The position numbers and the translations under genes were made by a program. Source: Amoebophrya sp. A120 (Eukaryota > Sar > Dinophyceae > Syndiniales > Amoebophryaceae). From it: 64,000 bases of DNA. The stretch is taken from contig CAJINV010000002.1 in NCBI GenBank assembly GCA_905178155.1, positions 62,001-126,000 on the forward strand, given 5' to 3'. The notes beneath the pieces are model-generated. The model ran no database searches. It was not told where the DNA came from and was given only the letters and a program-made list of their open reading frames with translations. Of the stretch, positions 9,121 through 20,988 are shown piece by piece (the stretch's first letter is position 1; each line of letters opens with the position of its first letter).

Positions 9121-12100
9121 AGAAGGTGTGCTCTTGAAAACAAGGCCGCCGTATGCATTCGCAAGTATGTCGGAGTCCGCTTCATGATTGCGAGCACGTG
9201 TCTAGTTATGCTTGGCTACTAGATGCACGCTCCGCAAACGTGCTGCTTGTTTGTCATGCACAGCTTCGTTTGTCATGCACAGCTTCAGCCTCTTTTCCAT
9301 GCACGTCTTGTACTTGTTGTTCTTCTACAGTATAGTAGATTTTGTCGCACGCGACGACGTTGCAGACCCCGACATTTTTGCAGCTCATACCTACTTGTTC
9401 TAATACCGACGTGCTCGTACCTGCTCGCACCTGCTCTAATACCGACCTTTTTTGCAAATCTTGCCGACCTGCTCGTAGCTGGTTTTGGTGTTGGCTGGAC
9501 GGTCCCGAAGTAGTGGCACTTGATGTCCCGAGCAGCGTGTTATTCTGCTGGTGGGGATGGAAACTGGGAGCATCGTGTGGTTGACCATGAGCATTCATCC
9601 CATCTACCTCCTCCTGCTCTTCAACTGGACTCTGGCGCAAGCTTTGCTTGTTTCTCCTCTGGGCGGAGGCGGACGGTTGCTGGCCGCCTTGGTGCGGAAA
9701 ATTGTTCTGAGCGTTGGTTTATCAAATGTAAAAGTGTGATGTGGGTCTGGAAGAATGCAACTTGTGATGCTGCATTTCGATTCCAGAAAAATCTGTATTG
9801 GATAGTACCAAAAGGAATGTAATTTTTGCTACGCGGAGAGGGCATTGGTCATGCGGAGAAGGGATCAAGAAGCTCTCAAAAAATCTGTGATGCTAGGGTA
9901 TGCATCACAGACATCAGGGCTCATGCAAAACGTGCATGCCAAGTGTCAGAATCTTCCAGACCCAGACATTTTTACAGTTGATATGTTTATGTCGGTTTCA
10001 TCCCCGAAAACCGCCAGGTCACGGTCGTCGTCGTCGTCCTGGTGACTTTATCCTGTGCAAAAGTATCGTACTCGTAGTAATTGCACTTATGCATTACAAA
10101 TCTTTTTCCTATTAAGGTCAATCAGCATTACAAATTCCATTTCTCATGCTGAGGAAATTTGTCATGCAATTTATACTAGTACGATACTTTTGCAATGCAT
10201 AGATTTTCCTGTCCAGCGACGCCCCCGGTAGTGTAGTTGCCGGAGCCACCAATACCCTGCTGGGATGATGTGCTAGCTTCTTCTACTACAAGAGTTGCCC
10301 CCACCATCCTCGAAGCCTCGCCTGCCGATGTATTCTGCTGCAGGTACTGTCTTTCTTGGTCTCCCATGCTGGTGTTAGCAGGGTTCAGTCCGTCCTGGTG
10401 CGAACCGCCACCCTGCAGATGCTCCTGTTGGTCGAAGTTTTCCGCAATGACAAGTGGCTGTTGATGGCCCATCTGCTCCTGCGGGGGAAGCTGTGTCGTA
10501 TCTTGCTGTGTCCTGGTGCTGTTCTGTTGCTGAGCCTGGTTCATGTTGCTGTTCTGCACGTCCTGTTGGAACTCGGTTTCGTCTCGCACCGGACTGTATG
10601 CATTGCAAATTCAAATATGTCTTGCTCTGGACCAAGACTACAACTTGTGATGCGTCCTGCAGATCGCACAGGAATTTGTCTTGCACGGGTAGCACAAGAA
10701 ACCCGCTTTTGGTCATGCTGAAGCGGTACTTATTTGTCATGCGAGATATGCATTGCAAAGCCCTTGCGACCCCTTTGATGCTCTGTCCAGCATTACATTC
10801 CTCGCCGGTCATCCAAAATCTGCATGACAGACTCCCGCACTTATCCAGACCCAGAAATATTTGCATTTGGTAGACTGTAGCTGCTGTCCATTACGTCGCT
10901 CGGATTACCCATGAAGGGAGCCGCCGAGTTCGCCGTGTGCAGCCCCTGCGGAGCCACCTCTTCATCGTAGTGCGAATTTTCCTGGCTTTGGTCCTGATTG
11001 ATGTCCATTTGCACTGTCAAAAGGAAATCTGCCTTCGCCTTTAGTGTCGCAGCAAATTTGTCATGCAAATGCAGCACAACAGGACATCTATATTTTTGAC
11101 CTTGAGTAGAGGTCGTTACGACTCGCGGTGCGCTTCTTTTATCCAATTTGAACAACGGAATCTGATGCAACAACGAAGACATATTTCACTTTGGTACGAC
11201 TCACACCTAATCCGTCGCTGCGATCCACATGACTGTCGACGGACCTTTTTTGTTCATAAATCGGATGTTCGTCTACTTATTTGATCAGCACACCCACACT
11301 CTAGCAAGTGAGCGGGTACTAATTGTCGACAAAAAATAATGCGCGATAGACAACACAACTTGTACCAGTAATTCGTACACGTACTTGTAGTTGGTTACTA
11401 TAGTCAACGCACGAGGTGTAACTAAATCCAGTCTCTAATGGAGATCGAGATGAGATGGTAGAGAAACAGATTTTTACCTGCGCTTTGACGAACGCCTGCT
11501 TCTTATCCTGGAGAAAAACGTCCCTTTTCCAGAGTCAAGATGGGGGCCCTGCAATACAAGCCTAGAAGTTCTTTTGGGAGAAGTTACGCATGACAAGCTG
11601 CAGTCCGTACAGGTTAGCAAGGACCGCCGGATTTTTACAAATCCAGCTTACAGCATTACAAGTTCATCAAAACACGACTGGAAATGCCTATCATGGGGGT
11701 GCGTATCACATATGTCACTGTAAAGTAATTTCAGATCTGCATGATACCTCTAGGGTGGGGACGTTTTCACATAGAATACTGCTCGACGAACACCTGCGCT
11801 TCCTCGACCTCCCGCGTTGTTGCCCGTCCCCGTCTTGTATCTGTATACATCCCAAACATGTCTGGCTCGAGAAGAGTGCACTTTGTCATGCTGCTTTCGG
11901 CTTGTTGTAAAAAAATCTGTATTGCATCTGCAGAAAGTGACTGCGGAGTCCAATTTTTCCTTCGCGACGTCGAGAGCATTTGTCATGCGGGTCAGAAGGC
12001 ATCAAAAAATCCGCAAAAAATAAAAAATCTGTAAATGCAGCTAGTTGTCGCATACGCATTGCAGACATCATTGGTCGTCTTCTTGCAAAATGTGGATAAA

Positions 12101-15100
12101 CAAACCTGGCAATCTTCCAGACGACCGAGACACCTTTGCAATGCATAATCTGCGCGGGGGGCTCGACGTCCGGATCTTCGTAACTTGAAGCCGGATTCAA
12201 GTTTATCGGGTCTTGCTGTGCCGCGACATCAGCACTAGTCGCGGTACCTGATTTTTCAGCGGTAGCGTGCTGGCCTGCAGTGCCTGTCCCCGGCGAAGAC
12301 GGCTGCCCCGTTTGGCTCGGCGGTTGTTCGCCAGCTGTCCCTTGCTGCAGAGCAATTCGCGGTGACGCCGCTTCAATGGTTGTGGTTTGCTGCTGCGCAG
12401 CAGTGCCAGCCTGCTGGATCAAGGTTTGCCGCTGAGGCTGAACCGCACTTGCATCATTTTGGTTGTGCTGCAGTGGCGGATTATTAACGTCGGGTAGCTG
12501 TAGCGGAGCAACTGGTTCTTGGACCGAGCCGGCACTATTGAATGACGGTCGCGGGGGGTGCTGCAGGTTGTCTCCAGCACCAGCTCCAACTGCAGCCGTA
12601 GCTGCTCCAGAAGTTGGAACTTCCAACTTCCGAAGTGTCCGCGACTGATCCATTTCGGTCCTATTTTCTCGGTGCTGACCATGCACCGTTGTGTGGCCGA
12701 AGTTCGGGTTGTTTTGCTGGTTATTGAAGCGCTGCTGACGTTCTTGCTGCTCGGGATTAATAGGGTCATTTACATTACTGAAATTTTCCTGCTGCGTGAG
12801 TAGCTGCTGTATCAACACACTCTGCAAATAGTACGCCTGCACAAAATCATGATGGGTTTGCTGGATCTTGTTGTCACCTTCTCCACCCTGGTTTAATACT
12901 TCTTGCTGCTGAGTGAGAGTGTTGACGGCATTGCCCATCTTCAAGTGGTTCTGAAGCAGGGACTGGAGCAGGCTCTGAGCATTAGCATTCATCACACCTC
13001 CCTGCTGCTGCTGCTGTCGAGCGTTGTTCATGTTTTGTACGCCACCAGCTTGTAGTTGCCCCTGGTTGTTCATCAAGCTATTCTGCTTGTTTTGCTGCTG
13101 CGACGCCAGCGGCTGCTGTCTCTGAGGTGGGTCAAACTGAGCATACGCCGAGCTTGTGGTGCCCGTCACATGCATGCGCGGCGCCGGTTTGGAAGTTGTG
13201 TTGGTGTTGGAACCAAGATTCAAACTTAATTGATTTTGCTGTGCCGCGACACGCACAGTAGTCGCGTTATTACCTCGTCCGGAACCAACGACGGCACCTC
13301 CCTGCTGATTTGCAGTTCGTACACCACCCACCGTCGAGTCCTGGCCTGCCGGGGTACTATTCTCCATCTGCTGCTGCATTGTCTGCAGCTGGAAGAGCTG
13401 GAGTGCCTGCTGCAGCGTCAAGCTACTCGTGGTTAACCCCGGAACTAAATCCTGTTGCGTGCCCGGCGCCGGTGTGGAAGTGTTGGTGTTGGAACCAAGA
13501 TTCAAACTCAACCGACTTTGCTGTGCAGCGACACGCCCAGTAGTCGCGTTAGTTGCACCTCCGGCACCAACGACAGTACCTCCCTGGTGCTGATTTGCAG
13601 TTCGTACAGTGCCCGCCGTCGAGGCCTGGCCTGCCGGGCTACTATTCTGCATCTGCTGCAGCTGGCCACCTACAATACCGGTCATCGTCGTGCTGCTCAT
13701 GGTTAACCGCGGAACTACACCTTTTTGGGTCGACGGCCCAACAGCAGTCTGCAGTTGCTGCTGATTCAAGTTTTGAGTCGTGGTTTGCTGCATCTGCTGT
13801 TGGTTGTTCATGCTCACGGTGAGATTTTGCTGCTGCTGCTGTATCCGAAGCTGCTGCTGTTGATCTTGAGATAAAGATAAATCCATCTTCTGCTGCTGCC
13901 CGACATTACTCAGACCACTCGCCATGTTGCTTTGCGCATTGAGCATTTGCTGTTGAGGCATTTGCTGTTGCTGCTGGAGCTGTATCGTGTTCTGCTGCAT
14001 CGTGGTCTGTTGGGGAAAAAAGCTGTTCATAGTCGTTGTTCCCTGCTGCTGCTGCTGCTGCTGCTGGAACTCATTTTGATGCTCAATGCTCGTCCCCATC
14101 AGGTTATTGTCGTCCATGTTTTCCTATGCATTGCAAATATGTCTGGGTCTGGAAAGTTGTCATGCTAATGTCCAAAGGATACACGAACTGCGTTGCGCAG
14201 CCGCGCATGACAAATAGCCATTTTAAATGACAGACAAGTGCTGTTGTAGCGCAACAAGCATGACAAACTTGTATTCTTCCAGGAGACCACCCAGAAATAT
14301 TTGCATTTGATATGACAAGCAGGATCGGGTCCGGCGCTCCCGGGTTCAGCTGCTGCAGGCCGGATGTGAAGGAACCAGCAGAGAAGTTTGCGTGCCGCGT
14401 CAGCTGCTGATTATATCCTTGCACACCTTCCTGGGGTTGGGCTGTGCCCGTGTTCTGCTGCTGGTCGTTCATGTTGCCCTGTTCTGTCAGCAGTTGCTCA
14501 ACACCATCAACAGCTGTCTGCAACTGCTCGGGTGAGGACGGGCTGCCAACAGCTGGGGGCGCCGGAGAGGGTGGCGGAGAACTGCCGGAATCTGCAAGAG
14601 GGTCACCAAGCCTGCGGTGGCTGCGGAGGAGGTCCAGGTGGTCTTGGACGCCCAGCTCCTCCGCCATGTTGGCCAGCGCCGCCTTGTCCTGCTCGACCAA
14701 CCACCAAATCCCCTCCCTCGTCACATCGATGCGTTCGCAGCTGCCTAGGTCGATTGCCTTGAGTTCGCGAGCGCCCTGCAACGCGCGAGCAGTGTTCCTG
14801 CGGGCAAAATCCCGATGCAGCCACCCCCCATTGTGGATATGCATTTACAAACCTCCTGCCCGGGTTCTTCAATTGCAGCAGAAAAAATTTCGTGTTTCAT
14901 CTGCATGTAGTTCCGTGTCCAGTTGGCATCAACCTGTACCGCATGATCAGAAGGGAATGCATACGAGTAGATCATGGGCATGACTGCATAGCCGCAGCAG
15001 CAACTGTGCCGCGCTGCCATGCGTGGAAGAAAGCCATCGCGGGGTAAGTATTCATGCAAAAACGTCACAGCTCTGTGCTGCTCCATGACCAGGCACATTT

Positions 15101-15911
15101 GTGGTGGATAGTGGATCTGGTCAAGCAACGTCTTGGCCTCCTATATGGAGGAGTTCTCAAACTTTACATTCTCAACCTGTTTGCATGAGTCAATTTATAT
15201 ATGCAACACTATAGGAGCAGCAAAATTGCAGCTGGCCGGGGATATCACTGCTGCTGCCTCTTGCATTACAGACTTGGGGTTTTCATGCTAATTACCCTTT
15301 CAGTAATTTGTCATGCAAGCCAGCTTCATCGTGTGGATGTGGAAGCCGATCACAATTTTGCATGAGAAGTCACGTAATAGTTGTTGAGAATGTAACGTTT
15401 GAAAATCCCATACTCTCGATGTAGTCCTCGCGTTCAGCTAAGGAGGACTCCCGGCTAACCAACTCCGATCCGCTTCTACTTAACTTCTCCATTCGCATCC
15501 GGCATATCGATCCGGCGCCCAAGATGTGCATTGCAAACGTGTCTGAATCTGGAAACAAATATACATCAAGTGTATGATGCGTAATATGTACTGGATTGTG
15601 ATTTTTTTTGAAACTTCTGTTCTATGTATATGCTTATGCATAGCTGCGAGGCTGCATGAGAGGTTTTTAAACGTGTACATGATATTGGTCTTGCGCCTTC
15701 CGCATGACAAACTTCGCTTTTGCATGACAGACGGCTTTTAGACGAGTGTACTTTCGGAAGCGCGCAATACAGATCTAAGAATCTTACTTCTGAATCATGC
15801 CAGATATGCATGATAAATCTTGAATTGTATTTCCAGACTCCGATATGTTTGCAGTGGGTACAGGATGTCAACCGATTCGACGTTCACCCAGCCGTCAGGT
15901 TTCTCCTCCAT
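9026..15911 (-). CDS. Protein-kinase-like domain fused to a long Gln-rich region
   Basis: Minus exons: 15911-15861, [A10], 15524-15413, [D1], 15143-14313, [A9], 14124-12148, [A8], 11843-11779, [B3], 11503-11478, GT-AG intron, about 10993-10873, [A7], 10596-10202, [E1], 10048-9984, [A6], 9719-9390, [A5], 9151-9026. The N-terminal half shows kinase landmarks: Gly loop ILGAGSICRM (recovered only after removing A10), hinge-like CLVMEQHRAVTFLHEYL, catalytic loop HNGGWLHRDFARRN, then KAIDLGSCERID in the DFG position. The usual VAIK lysine is not obvious, so activity is uncertain. The rest is Gln/Asn-rich (poly-Gln near 14040-14066). The frame breaks by one base near 14845 (a TAAATG run) and at a G6 run at 12156; both may be sequence errors. 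Start is the ATG at 15911; fusion to the gene at 15884-16946 is possible. Confidence 0.65.
9152..9389. mobile_element. Introner A5 (238 bp)
   Basis: Ends TATGCATTCGCAAGTATGTC and TTTTTGCAGCTCATA; TSD CGCCG/CCTAC. Last introner of the kinase/Gln-rich gene. Confidence 0.75.
9720..9983. mobile_element. Introner A6 (264 bp)
   Basis: TSD TGGTT/TGTTT (4 of 5). Removal joins GDETDIN to NAQNNFPHQGG. Confidence 0.85.
10049..10201. mobile_element. Introner E1 (153 bp)
   Basis: Type member of family E: TATCCTGTGCAAAAGTATCG and ACTTTTGCAATGCATA. TSD GACTT/GATTT. Joins GGVAGQEN to HQDDDDDRD. Confidence 0.88.
10597..10872. mobile_element. Introner A7 (276 bp)
   Basis: Perfect TSD GACTG. Joins DVMDSSYS to PVRDETEFQQD. 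Confidence 0.92.
11504..11778. mobile_element. Introner B3 (275 bp)
   Basis: TSD CTTCT/CTGCT. Joins a Glu/Val-rich helix (VEEAQVFVEQ) to QAFVKAQ, which ends at a GTAAAA donor. Confidence 0.82.
11844..12147. mobile_element. Introner A8 (304 bp)
   Basis: Left end diverged (TATACATCCCAAACATGTCT) but TSD ATCTG is perfect. Frame across it is off by one, probably because of the G6 run just to its right. Confidence 0.85.
14125..14312. mobile_element. Introner A9, short form (188 bp)
   Basis: Good family A ends, TSD lost (TTTCC/TGACA). Joins APDPILLV to MDDNNLMGTS, linking the kinase-like and Gln-rich parts. Confidence 0.82.
15144..15412. mobile_element. Introner D1 (269 bp)
   Basis: Family D ends TATGGAGGAGTTCTCAAAC and GTAACGTTTGAAAATCCCATA (shortened here to its core). 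Joins LAEREDYIE to RAKTLLDQIHY. Confidence 0.82.
15525..15860. mobile_element. Introner A10 (336 bp)
   Basis: Starts TGTGCATTGC, ends GCAGTGGGTA; TSD CAAGA/CAGGA. It sits exactly inside the Gly-rich loop codons of the kinase-like domain. Confidence 0.85.
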
Positions 15912-16946
15912 GAAGGTCCGAGAGAGATTATCGCACGCGAGAAAGAAATCGGTCGCGCATGATGTCGATCATAGTTGAGAATCATAACATGACACAGTTC
16001 TTGGGCTACATGCCCGGGCGATCCTTTTTCGCTGTGATAAGTCTCAATCTCCTTCAATTGCGCCGGAGAAAAGTGACACTCGACACCCCTGGCCTGCTCC
16101 TGCTGGACGAAGGCATATGAGAGCGCACAAGATCCTCCTCCCTCTCATACATTGAATTTGTAATGCGCAATACACCGAACAACATGTCCAGGTGTGTTGT
16201 ATTCTCTAGTCTGCATCACAAATTTTTGGAGCCACAAACACTGCTGCACCTTGTGAGCGGATTTGTCATGCAGAACCCAGAGTTGTATGGTATTTCTGCT
16301 GTTTTCTGTGTTGTCCTTGCTCATGCCCTTTAGATGAGGTGGCGGGACGAGTGCTGTCGTGCACTCTCGTATTTGCGTCGCGGCTGCTTCGAATGCTGCG
16401 AGTAGATTCTCGTCGGCCGGCAATCCCTATCCTGAATGAAAGCCTCCCCACCCCACACATGTCATGCATCTGTGCATACCGGAATGAGCATCTTGCTCGG
16501 AGCTCTACATGAAAGGCGTTTTTTCCTACTTGTGTTTGGTTTTGGATTTGGATATCTTTCACACGTCTGTAAGAAATAAATCAGAACCAGGGCGGCGCGG
16601 ATTTGTCATGCGTCTGGACGAGCTGCGCTGCGTAGACACGCCCTTTCTGTGTGAGTACCAGGCGAAAGGCTGGGCACGTTTTGCATGATTGACACTCAAC
16701 ATCGCGATCAGGATGGGCTGGGAGGGTATTTCCTTCGGATATCTCGTTCAGCTGCGCGAAGTTCACGACATCGCGACCCCCGTCGACTGGTGTGGAAGGC
16801 TGCCACACCAGACCCCTTTCGTCGCAATAGCGGGCGGCCGCGTGGGCGACCAGGGGCGCCACGAGATACTTTTCCGCGGCCTCATCGGATACCACGACGA
16901 AGCTCCCGCCGCTTTCCCAGCCACCACGCGAAACGAGAAATCGCAT
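15884..16946 (-). CDS. Unknown protein, three exons; possible 5' part of the kinase-like gene
   Basis: Exons 16946-16742 (MRFLVSRGGWESGG, then DEAAEKYLVAPLVAHAAARY), [B4], 16427-16288 (MPADENLLAAFEAAATQ), [G1], 16115-15884 (QQEQARGVECHFSPAQLKEI, ELCHVMILNYDRHHAR). Both introner removals keep frame. The frame reaches TGA at 15884, inside the first exon of the kinase-like gene but in another frame. A single missing T/A in the run at 15942-15948 would continue it as FLACDNLSRTFMEEKPDGW into ESVDILGAGS, so the two may be one gene. No domain is recognised in this part. Confidence 0.6.
16116..16287. mobile_element. Introner G1 (172 bp)
   Basis: Left end TATGAGAGCGCACAAGATCC, right end CAGAGTTGTA. 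TSD AGGCA/TGGTA on the plus strand. Removal keeps frame. Confidence 0.7.
16428..16741. mobile_element. Introner B4 (314 bp)
   Basis: Ends TATCCTGAATGAAAGCC and GGTATTTCCTTCGGATA; TSD ATCCC/TCTCG. Joins NFAQLNE to MPADENLL. Confidence 0.8.
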
Positions 16947-17207
16947 GCTCAAAAATATCTGGTGATGAAGCACAAAGAAGAAAAATTACAAACAAGTCGC
17001 TAAGAAAAATTACAAACTACAAGTCGCTGGGAAAAAGAACTGCCACACATGCTGACAAAACAAAATGGTTACAAACAAGTCGCTAGGAGAAGGAACTCTA
17101 ACGTACGGCACGTGGTAACAAAACAAAACATGCTTTGCTTTTGTTTTCTTGCGAGAAGAAACTAAATGTCCGATGCTGATTTGTGATGCGAAAAGTACAA
17201 TATTCTG
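16947..17207. other. No supported gene
   Basis: A short AAACAAGTCGCTAGGAAAA-like direct repeat occurs three times between 16985 and 17090. No coding frame is supported. Confidence 0.4.
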
Positions 17208-17210
17208 CAG

Positions 17211-17372
17211 TTACCGATTGGATATTCGCCTGCGAGAGAATGTGGGTGTTGAAGCGGGAGGTTTAATTATTCAATCATGTCCCGCCAGCATTCAAAGTAG
17301 CGGATGTGTTGTTTTTCGAAAGCCGACGGCTAAAGTCTACCGGGATGAATGTCGGTTTTTCAATCTGACTGT
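17211..17372 (+). CDS. Possible plus-strand exon
   Basis: Between an AG (tattctgcag) and a GTAGGA donor a plus frame reads YRLDIRLRENVGVEAGG, then CVVFRKPTAKVYRDECRF. It looks like beta-rich protein, but no neighbouring exon was found and no family is recognised. Confidence 0.35.
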
Positions 17373-17583
17373 AGGAAAATTAATAAGTACTTATTCGTGC
17401 ACAGCAGACTTCTTCACTTTTTGTGTTGCTAGGTCATCGTGAACATCAACAAACCTTTTCCTAGATGATCTCCAGCGCTCCTCCATCCTTTTTATCCATG
17501 CGTCTGTCCCGACCTTTCAGGCCACCTAAAAAGAGAGACGTAGTGAAGCAACCAGAAAAAACAACAAGATCCAGCATCTGTGA

Positions 17584-17797
17584 TTACAACGCCATGTCCA
17601 CGTCAAGCGAGATCTTCACACGACTGATTTGCTCTACGGGTAGAACTACGGTCGTGTAGATAACGACAAATAGCGAAAAACCTCCGGCGGGATCGGGCTC
17701 CAGCTGGTAGTGATCAGCTATAGTAGCAGATACAACTCGTGCCAGCACACAAACAGCCGTCCCTAGATCATCGGTTCTACTGCGCAGTTGTCTTTTT
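17584..17797 (-). CDS. Last exon of an unknown minus-strand gene
   Basis: After a TATAG acceptor near 17798 the minus frame reads DDLGTAVCVLARVVSATIAD, DPAGGFSLFVVIYTTVVLP and ends RVKISLDVDMAL with TAA at 17584. Amphipathic, balanced composition makes coding likely. Upstream exons were not located. Confidence 0.45.
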
Positions 17798-18703
17798 CTA
17801 TACATTTGACGTGCCTCTAAAAATCCTTGGTCGATACGATTTTCTTGTCAGCATTGTACAATTGGTTCGCAGTTGTAGAGCAGGTTTTCTGCCCGTGCCC
17901 TGTGAAACCTTCCTTTTTTCGTCTAGAGATCATACCACGCCGTTTTTACAGCTTCGCTGCTAGTCAGAGGTGGTTTTTTCTCTTCAATAGCTCCTTCAAT
18001 CAAGAGCTACTTTAATACATTCATTTTGGTACAGTAAAATCAAAGCATAGATTGCTAGAAGATTAGATGATACTAGTTGTAGTTGAAAAACATCCTTCAC
18101 CATATTGTACACACTTTTGGTCTTTCCGCCCCCTTTGCATCCGCATGCGTAGATGCTACGCCATGCAGCCGAGGGAGACACTTTTTTTTCAGTTGTAGAA
18201 GTAAGTAGTAAGCTGTGTAGTACCAAGCAAGCAAGCTGTTTAGAAGTAGATTCGATTTGTTATTGCACGTTCAAGATTTTTTTTTCCGTCGGTGCTGGTT
18301 CTGTAAACAAGCTGAAACGCAGCCACCAGACGGCGCCAAGCGCCTCTCCACGAGGACTGCCTGACAATGAGAACAAGAGTTGTAGTAGGTGGAAGTAAAA
18401 GGTTTGTTCGATGTCGCACCATAATTGAATACTATAATTGATCTCAACAACACAGAAATCTCCTCGGCTCATCCGCCCGTCAGCTTAATAGAAGGACCGC
18501 CCTTCCTGCTGCCGAAACCACGTTATCATTCGGAAAACTACACGACCAATCCATTTTAGAGCAGTCCAATTATTCATTACCTCTGCAGAACAGCAAGATC
18601 CGGAAATCTGTCATGCCGGACGCGGGAAAATTATTCAGTGAGGTTCTCTCCACTTTGACTTTTATTCGCGCTGTGTAGTAGATTTAGATGCAAATTACTA
18701 TCT
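17798..18703. other. No supported gene
   Basis: AT-rich DNA with short open frames on both strands (for example 18040-18150 minus, 18340-18400 plus) that could not be joined or assigned. Nothing else was recognised. Confidence 0.35.
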
Positions 18704-19591
18704 CTACTTCTTCCTCATGAGACTGGTGTCGGTCGTGTAGAAGTAGTTTCCCGTGGCATAGGGTCGGACTGGCCCCACAAGCTTTCCGTGTGGTCCACCT
18801 GGTTGGTGAAGAGCGCCGCTTGGGGCAACCGATTGTTGTGGTTCATCTGGGTCTCCTGCTGCAACCGGCTGCTGTTTGCCGGCACTGCCTGCTGGGACGA
18901 CGGATTGCCGCGGTTGAATAGGTTGCTGGTATCAAATGCAACTATGTAGTCTGGGTCTGGAAGAATGGAGGAGTTTGTCATGCAGATTTTGCATCACCCA
19001 TGAAGTCTGGCACGTGGGACCCAGCATGACAGATTCTATGAGATGACCTTTATCATGCCTATCGTGCATGAGAAACTGCCTCTGAACTTGTCCGAAAGTG
19101 GACATTTGTTGGTAATCATGCAACACAAATTTTTGGCACGATCCAGATTCAGCATGACAAGTTTCATTCTTTCAAGACCCAGACATTTTTGCAATCAAAT
19201 AAGCAAATGTGCTCGTCCCGCATATAGAGTTCGTTTTTCTTTTCTTTGCTTAGTATAGAGTTCTCAGACGTTACACGACTGTCAGCTGCTACATCATTTG
19301 TCATGCTTAACAGACTGCTTTAACAGCTGCGACATCATTTGTCATGCTGCATATTCGCTATCGCCCCCCGCACGATCAAGGTACTTCGCATGACAAGTCT
19401 CTCATGCGGCGCATGGAAACCCTTGTTGCGAAATCTGTAATGCAAGACGCGTTACAGATTTCGCATGATCCTCTTTTACTTTGTACTAGCTCCTGTTCTC
19501 TCTTTTACTTTTGCTGTTCTTGCATCACAAATTAGCGATGCAACAGCTGGCCATCCTGTAACGTTTGAGAGTTCCATATTGCACCCGAGGT
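18704..19591 (-). CDS. Pro/Gln-rich protein C-terminus, three exons seen
   Basis: Exons 19591-19579 (after AG), [D2], 19253-19202 (SKEKKNELYMRDEH), [A11], 18929-18704. The removal rule leads into a frame reading IQQPIQPRQSVVPAGSAG, GGPHGKLVGPVRPYATG and ending FYTTDTSLMRKK with TAG. Another frame in the last exon (LFNRGNPSSQQAVPAN) is also open but is not in phase with the upstream exon. A possible further exon at about 19634-19682 (DDKLFSDNENGVLEETEIQ) precedes a GTAACG but does not join in phase. Function unknown. Confidence 0.5.
18930..19201. mobile_element. Introner A11 (272 bp)
   Basis: Ends TATCAAATGCAACTATGTAG and TTTTTGCAATCAAATA; TSD lost (GCTGG/AGCAA). Confidence 0.78.
19254..19578. 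mobile_element. Introner D2 (325 bp)
   Basis: Ends TATAGAGTTCTCAGACGTTA and AACGTTTGAGAGTTCCATA; TSD lost (CTTAG/TTGCA). Confidence 0.8.
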
Positions 19592-19699
19592 CTGCGACAG
19601 ACCATCACCCGCTTCCTCGTTACCTGAATTTCGGTTTCTTCAAGTACTCCGTTTTCATTGTCGCTAAAAAGCTTATCATCTTCAAGAAGCATCACGAAT

Positions 19700-20770
19700 T
19701 TTTTGATGCAGGAAGCATGACAATTTCAATTTCTTTAGTAGTGCCGTCCGGCTTGTCCTTTCATATGGGACGTGCTACCATCAACATTTCATCTATAATC
19801 TTATTGTACCAGAATCCGCATCGTAATATTTCATTTCGGGATCTTGATATCCTGAAGAAAATCACCCCCCGCACTTTTTTGGAGTGGTGCATCAAACAAA
19901 CGCAAGACCTGGCCATGATTATTTGCGCATTACAAATTCCTTTGCGCATTACAAAATCCTTTGCTCTGAAACACGGCAATGAGCACGAAAAAGAGACACA
20001 AGGTTCATTAAGGGTGATTTTATTGCTCCGGATACGAGTCCGTCCTTGTCCTTTTTCCCCTGCTTGCCTGGTGGTTGTCCACGGAAAAAAAACCTGTGTG
20101 CTAGTGGTACGGACGATTGTAGTACTACCTCACATCTACTTTTTCTGGGACTACAAGTAGTAGAAGTCCTCTATGCCAGGAACAGAATTATGAAGGTTGC
20201 GTTTTTTTCCCTCGATGTCACAACAGAGTTTTTTTCTGTTTGGTACACTACCGTCGCGACCCCCCGCACGGCCAGATGTGTTGTTCGTCGAGCCACCCCC
20301 GCCGGTTATAACATTCAAGACCGACCTATAGTGGGAAAATTAGCCTAGTAGAAGTGCCTTCTCGTCGTGAAGATTTGTGATGCTGTCTTGAAGTAAGTTT
20401 CGTATAAATAACCAGATTAAGTATTCTAGCTGCGACTCTGCAGCAGCTTCAAAAATTTTCGCATGAACAAAAACTCGGTTTACTCACCCGTGGAGCAGGA
20501 TGAATGCGTAGTCATGCTGGACAAGCTGCATGACAAACCTACGTTGAAGACGAGATGTATTTCTGAACAGGCTTTGTTCTTTTTCGTATTGCATGCTTGT
20601 GTCCGGGGGCGGCGACCACCAGCTGCACTGGATTGGAGACCCAATCCCAAGAATAAGTACGATAGAGCTCTTCTTGCTCCCATCTGACACTGCCAACATC
20701 GGCAATAAAGAACCGCTAATAATAAATCGGCCTCCCTGCTCTAGAATGAGTACTTATTCTTCATCTCTGA
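19700..20770. other. No firmly supported gene
   Basis: Contains introner-like GCATGACAA and GCATTACAAA motifs (19716, 19926, 19940, 20526) without paired ends. An ATG frame at 20463-20687 plus and opposing minus frames overlap each other, so none is called. Confidence 0.35.
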
Positions 20771-20799
20771 CCTCATGGTGGACAGACTACATCTGTGTG

Positions 20800-20988
20800 G
20801 TGCATGCACATGAAAGATTCCACCCTCCGTGATTGGTCACGAGCCAGCATTTTGTTTTTCATATCGGTACTACCATTCGCAGAACCATACCCGTTCGCTG
20901 CTTCGTTGTTGAAATCGCCATGCGCACCTGCATTGTTTGGGACAGTTACTTCTCCGAATCCAGATGGATCAACTGAAGAAAAATTCAT
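20800..20988 (-). CDS. Start exon of an unknown minus-strand gene
   Basis: From the ATG at 20988 the frame reads MNFSSVDPSGFGEVTVP, ANGYGSANGSTDMKNKM and LARDQSRR before a GTGGAA possible donor. The Asn/Gly/Ser-rich sequence is clearly protein-like. The next exon was not found; without a splice the frame stops at 20773. Confidence 0.5.

Noticed and set aside
11886-12146. Continuation of the Gln-rich frame through A8
   Set aside because: This part is the introner itself read through; exon ends at the perfect TSD.
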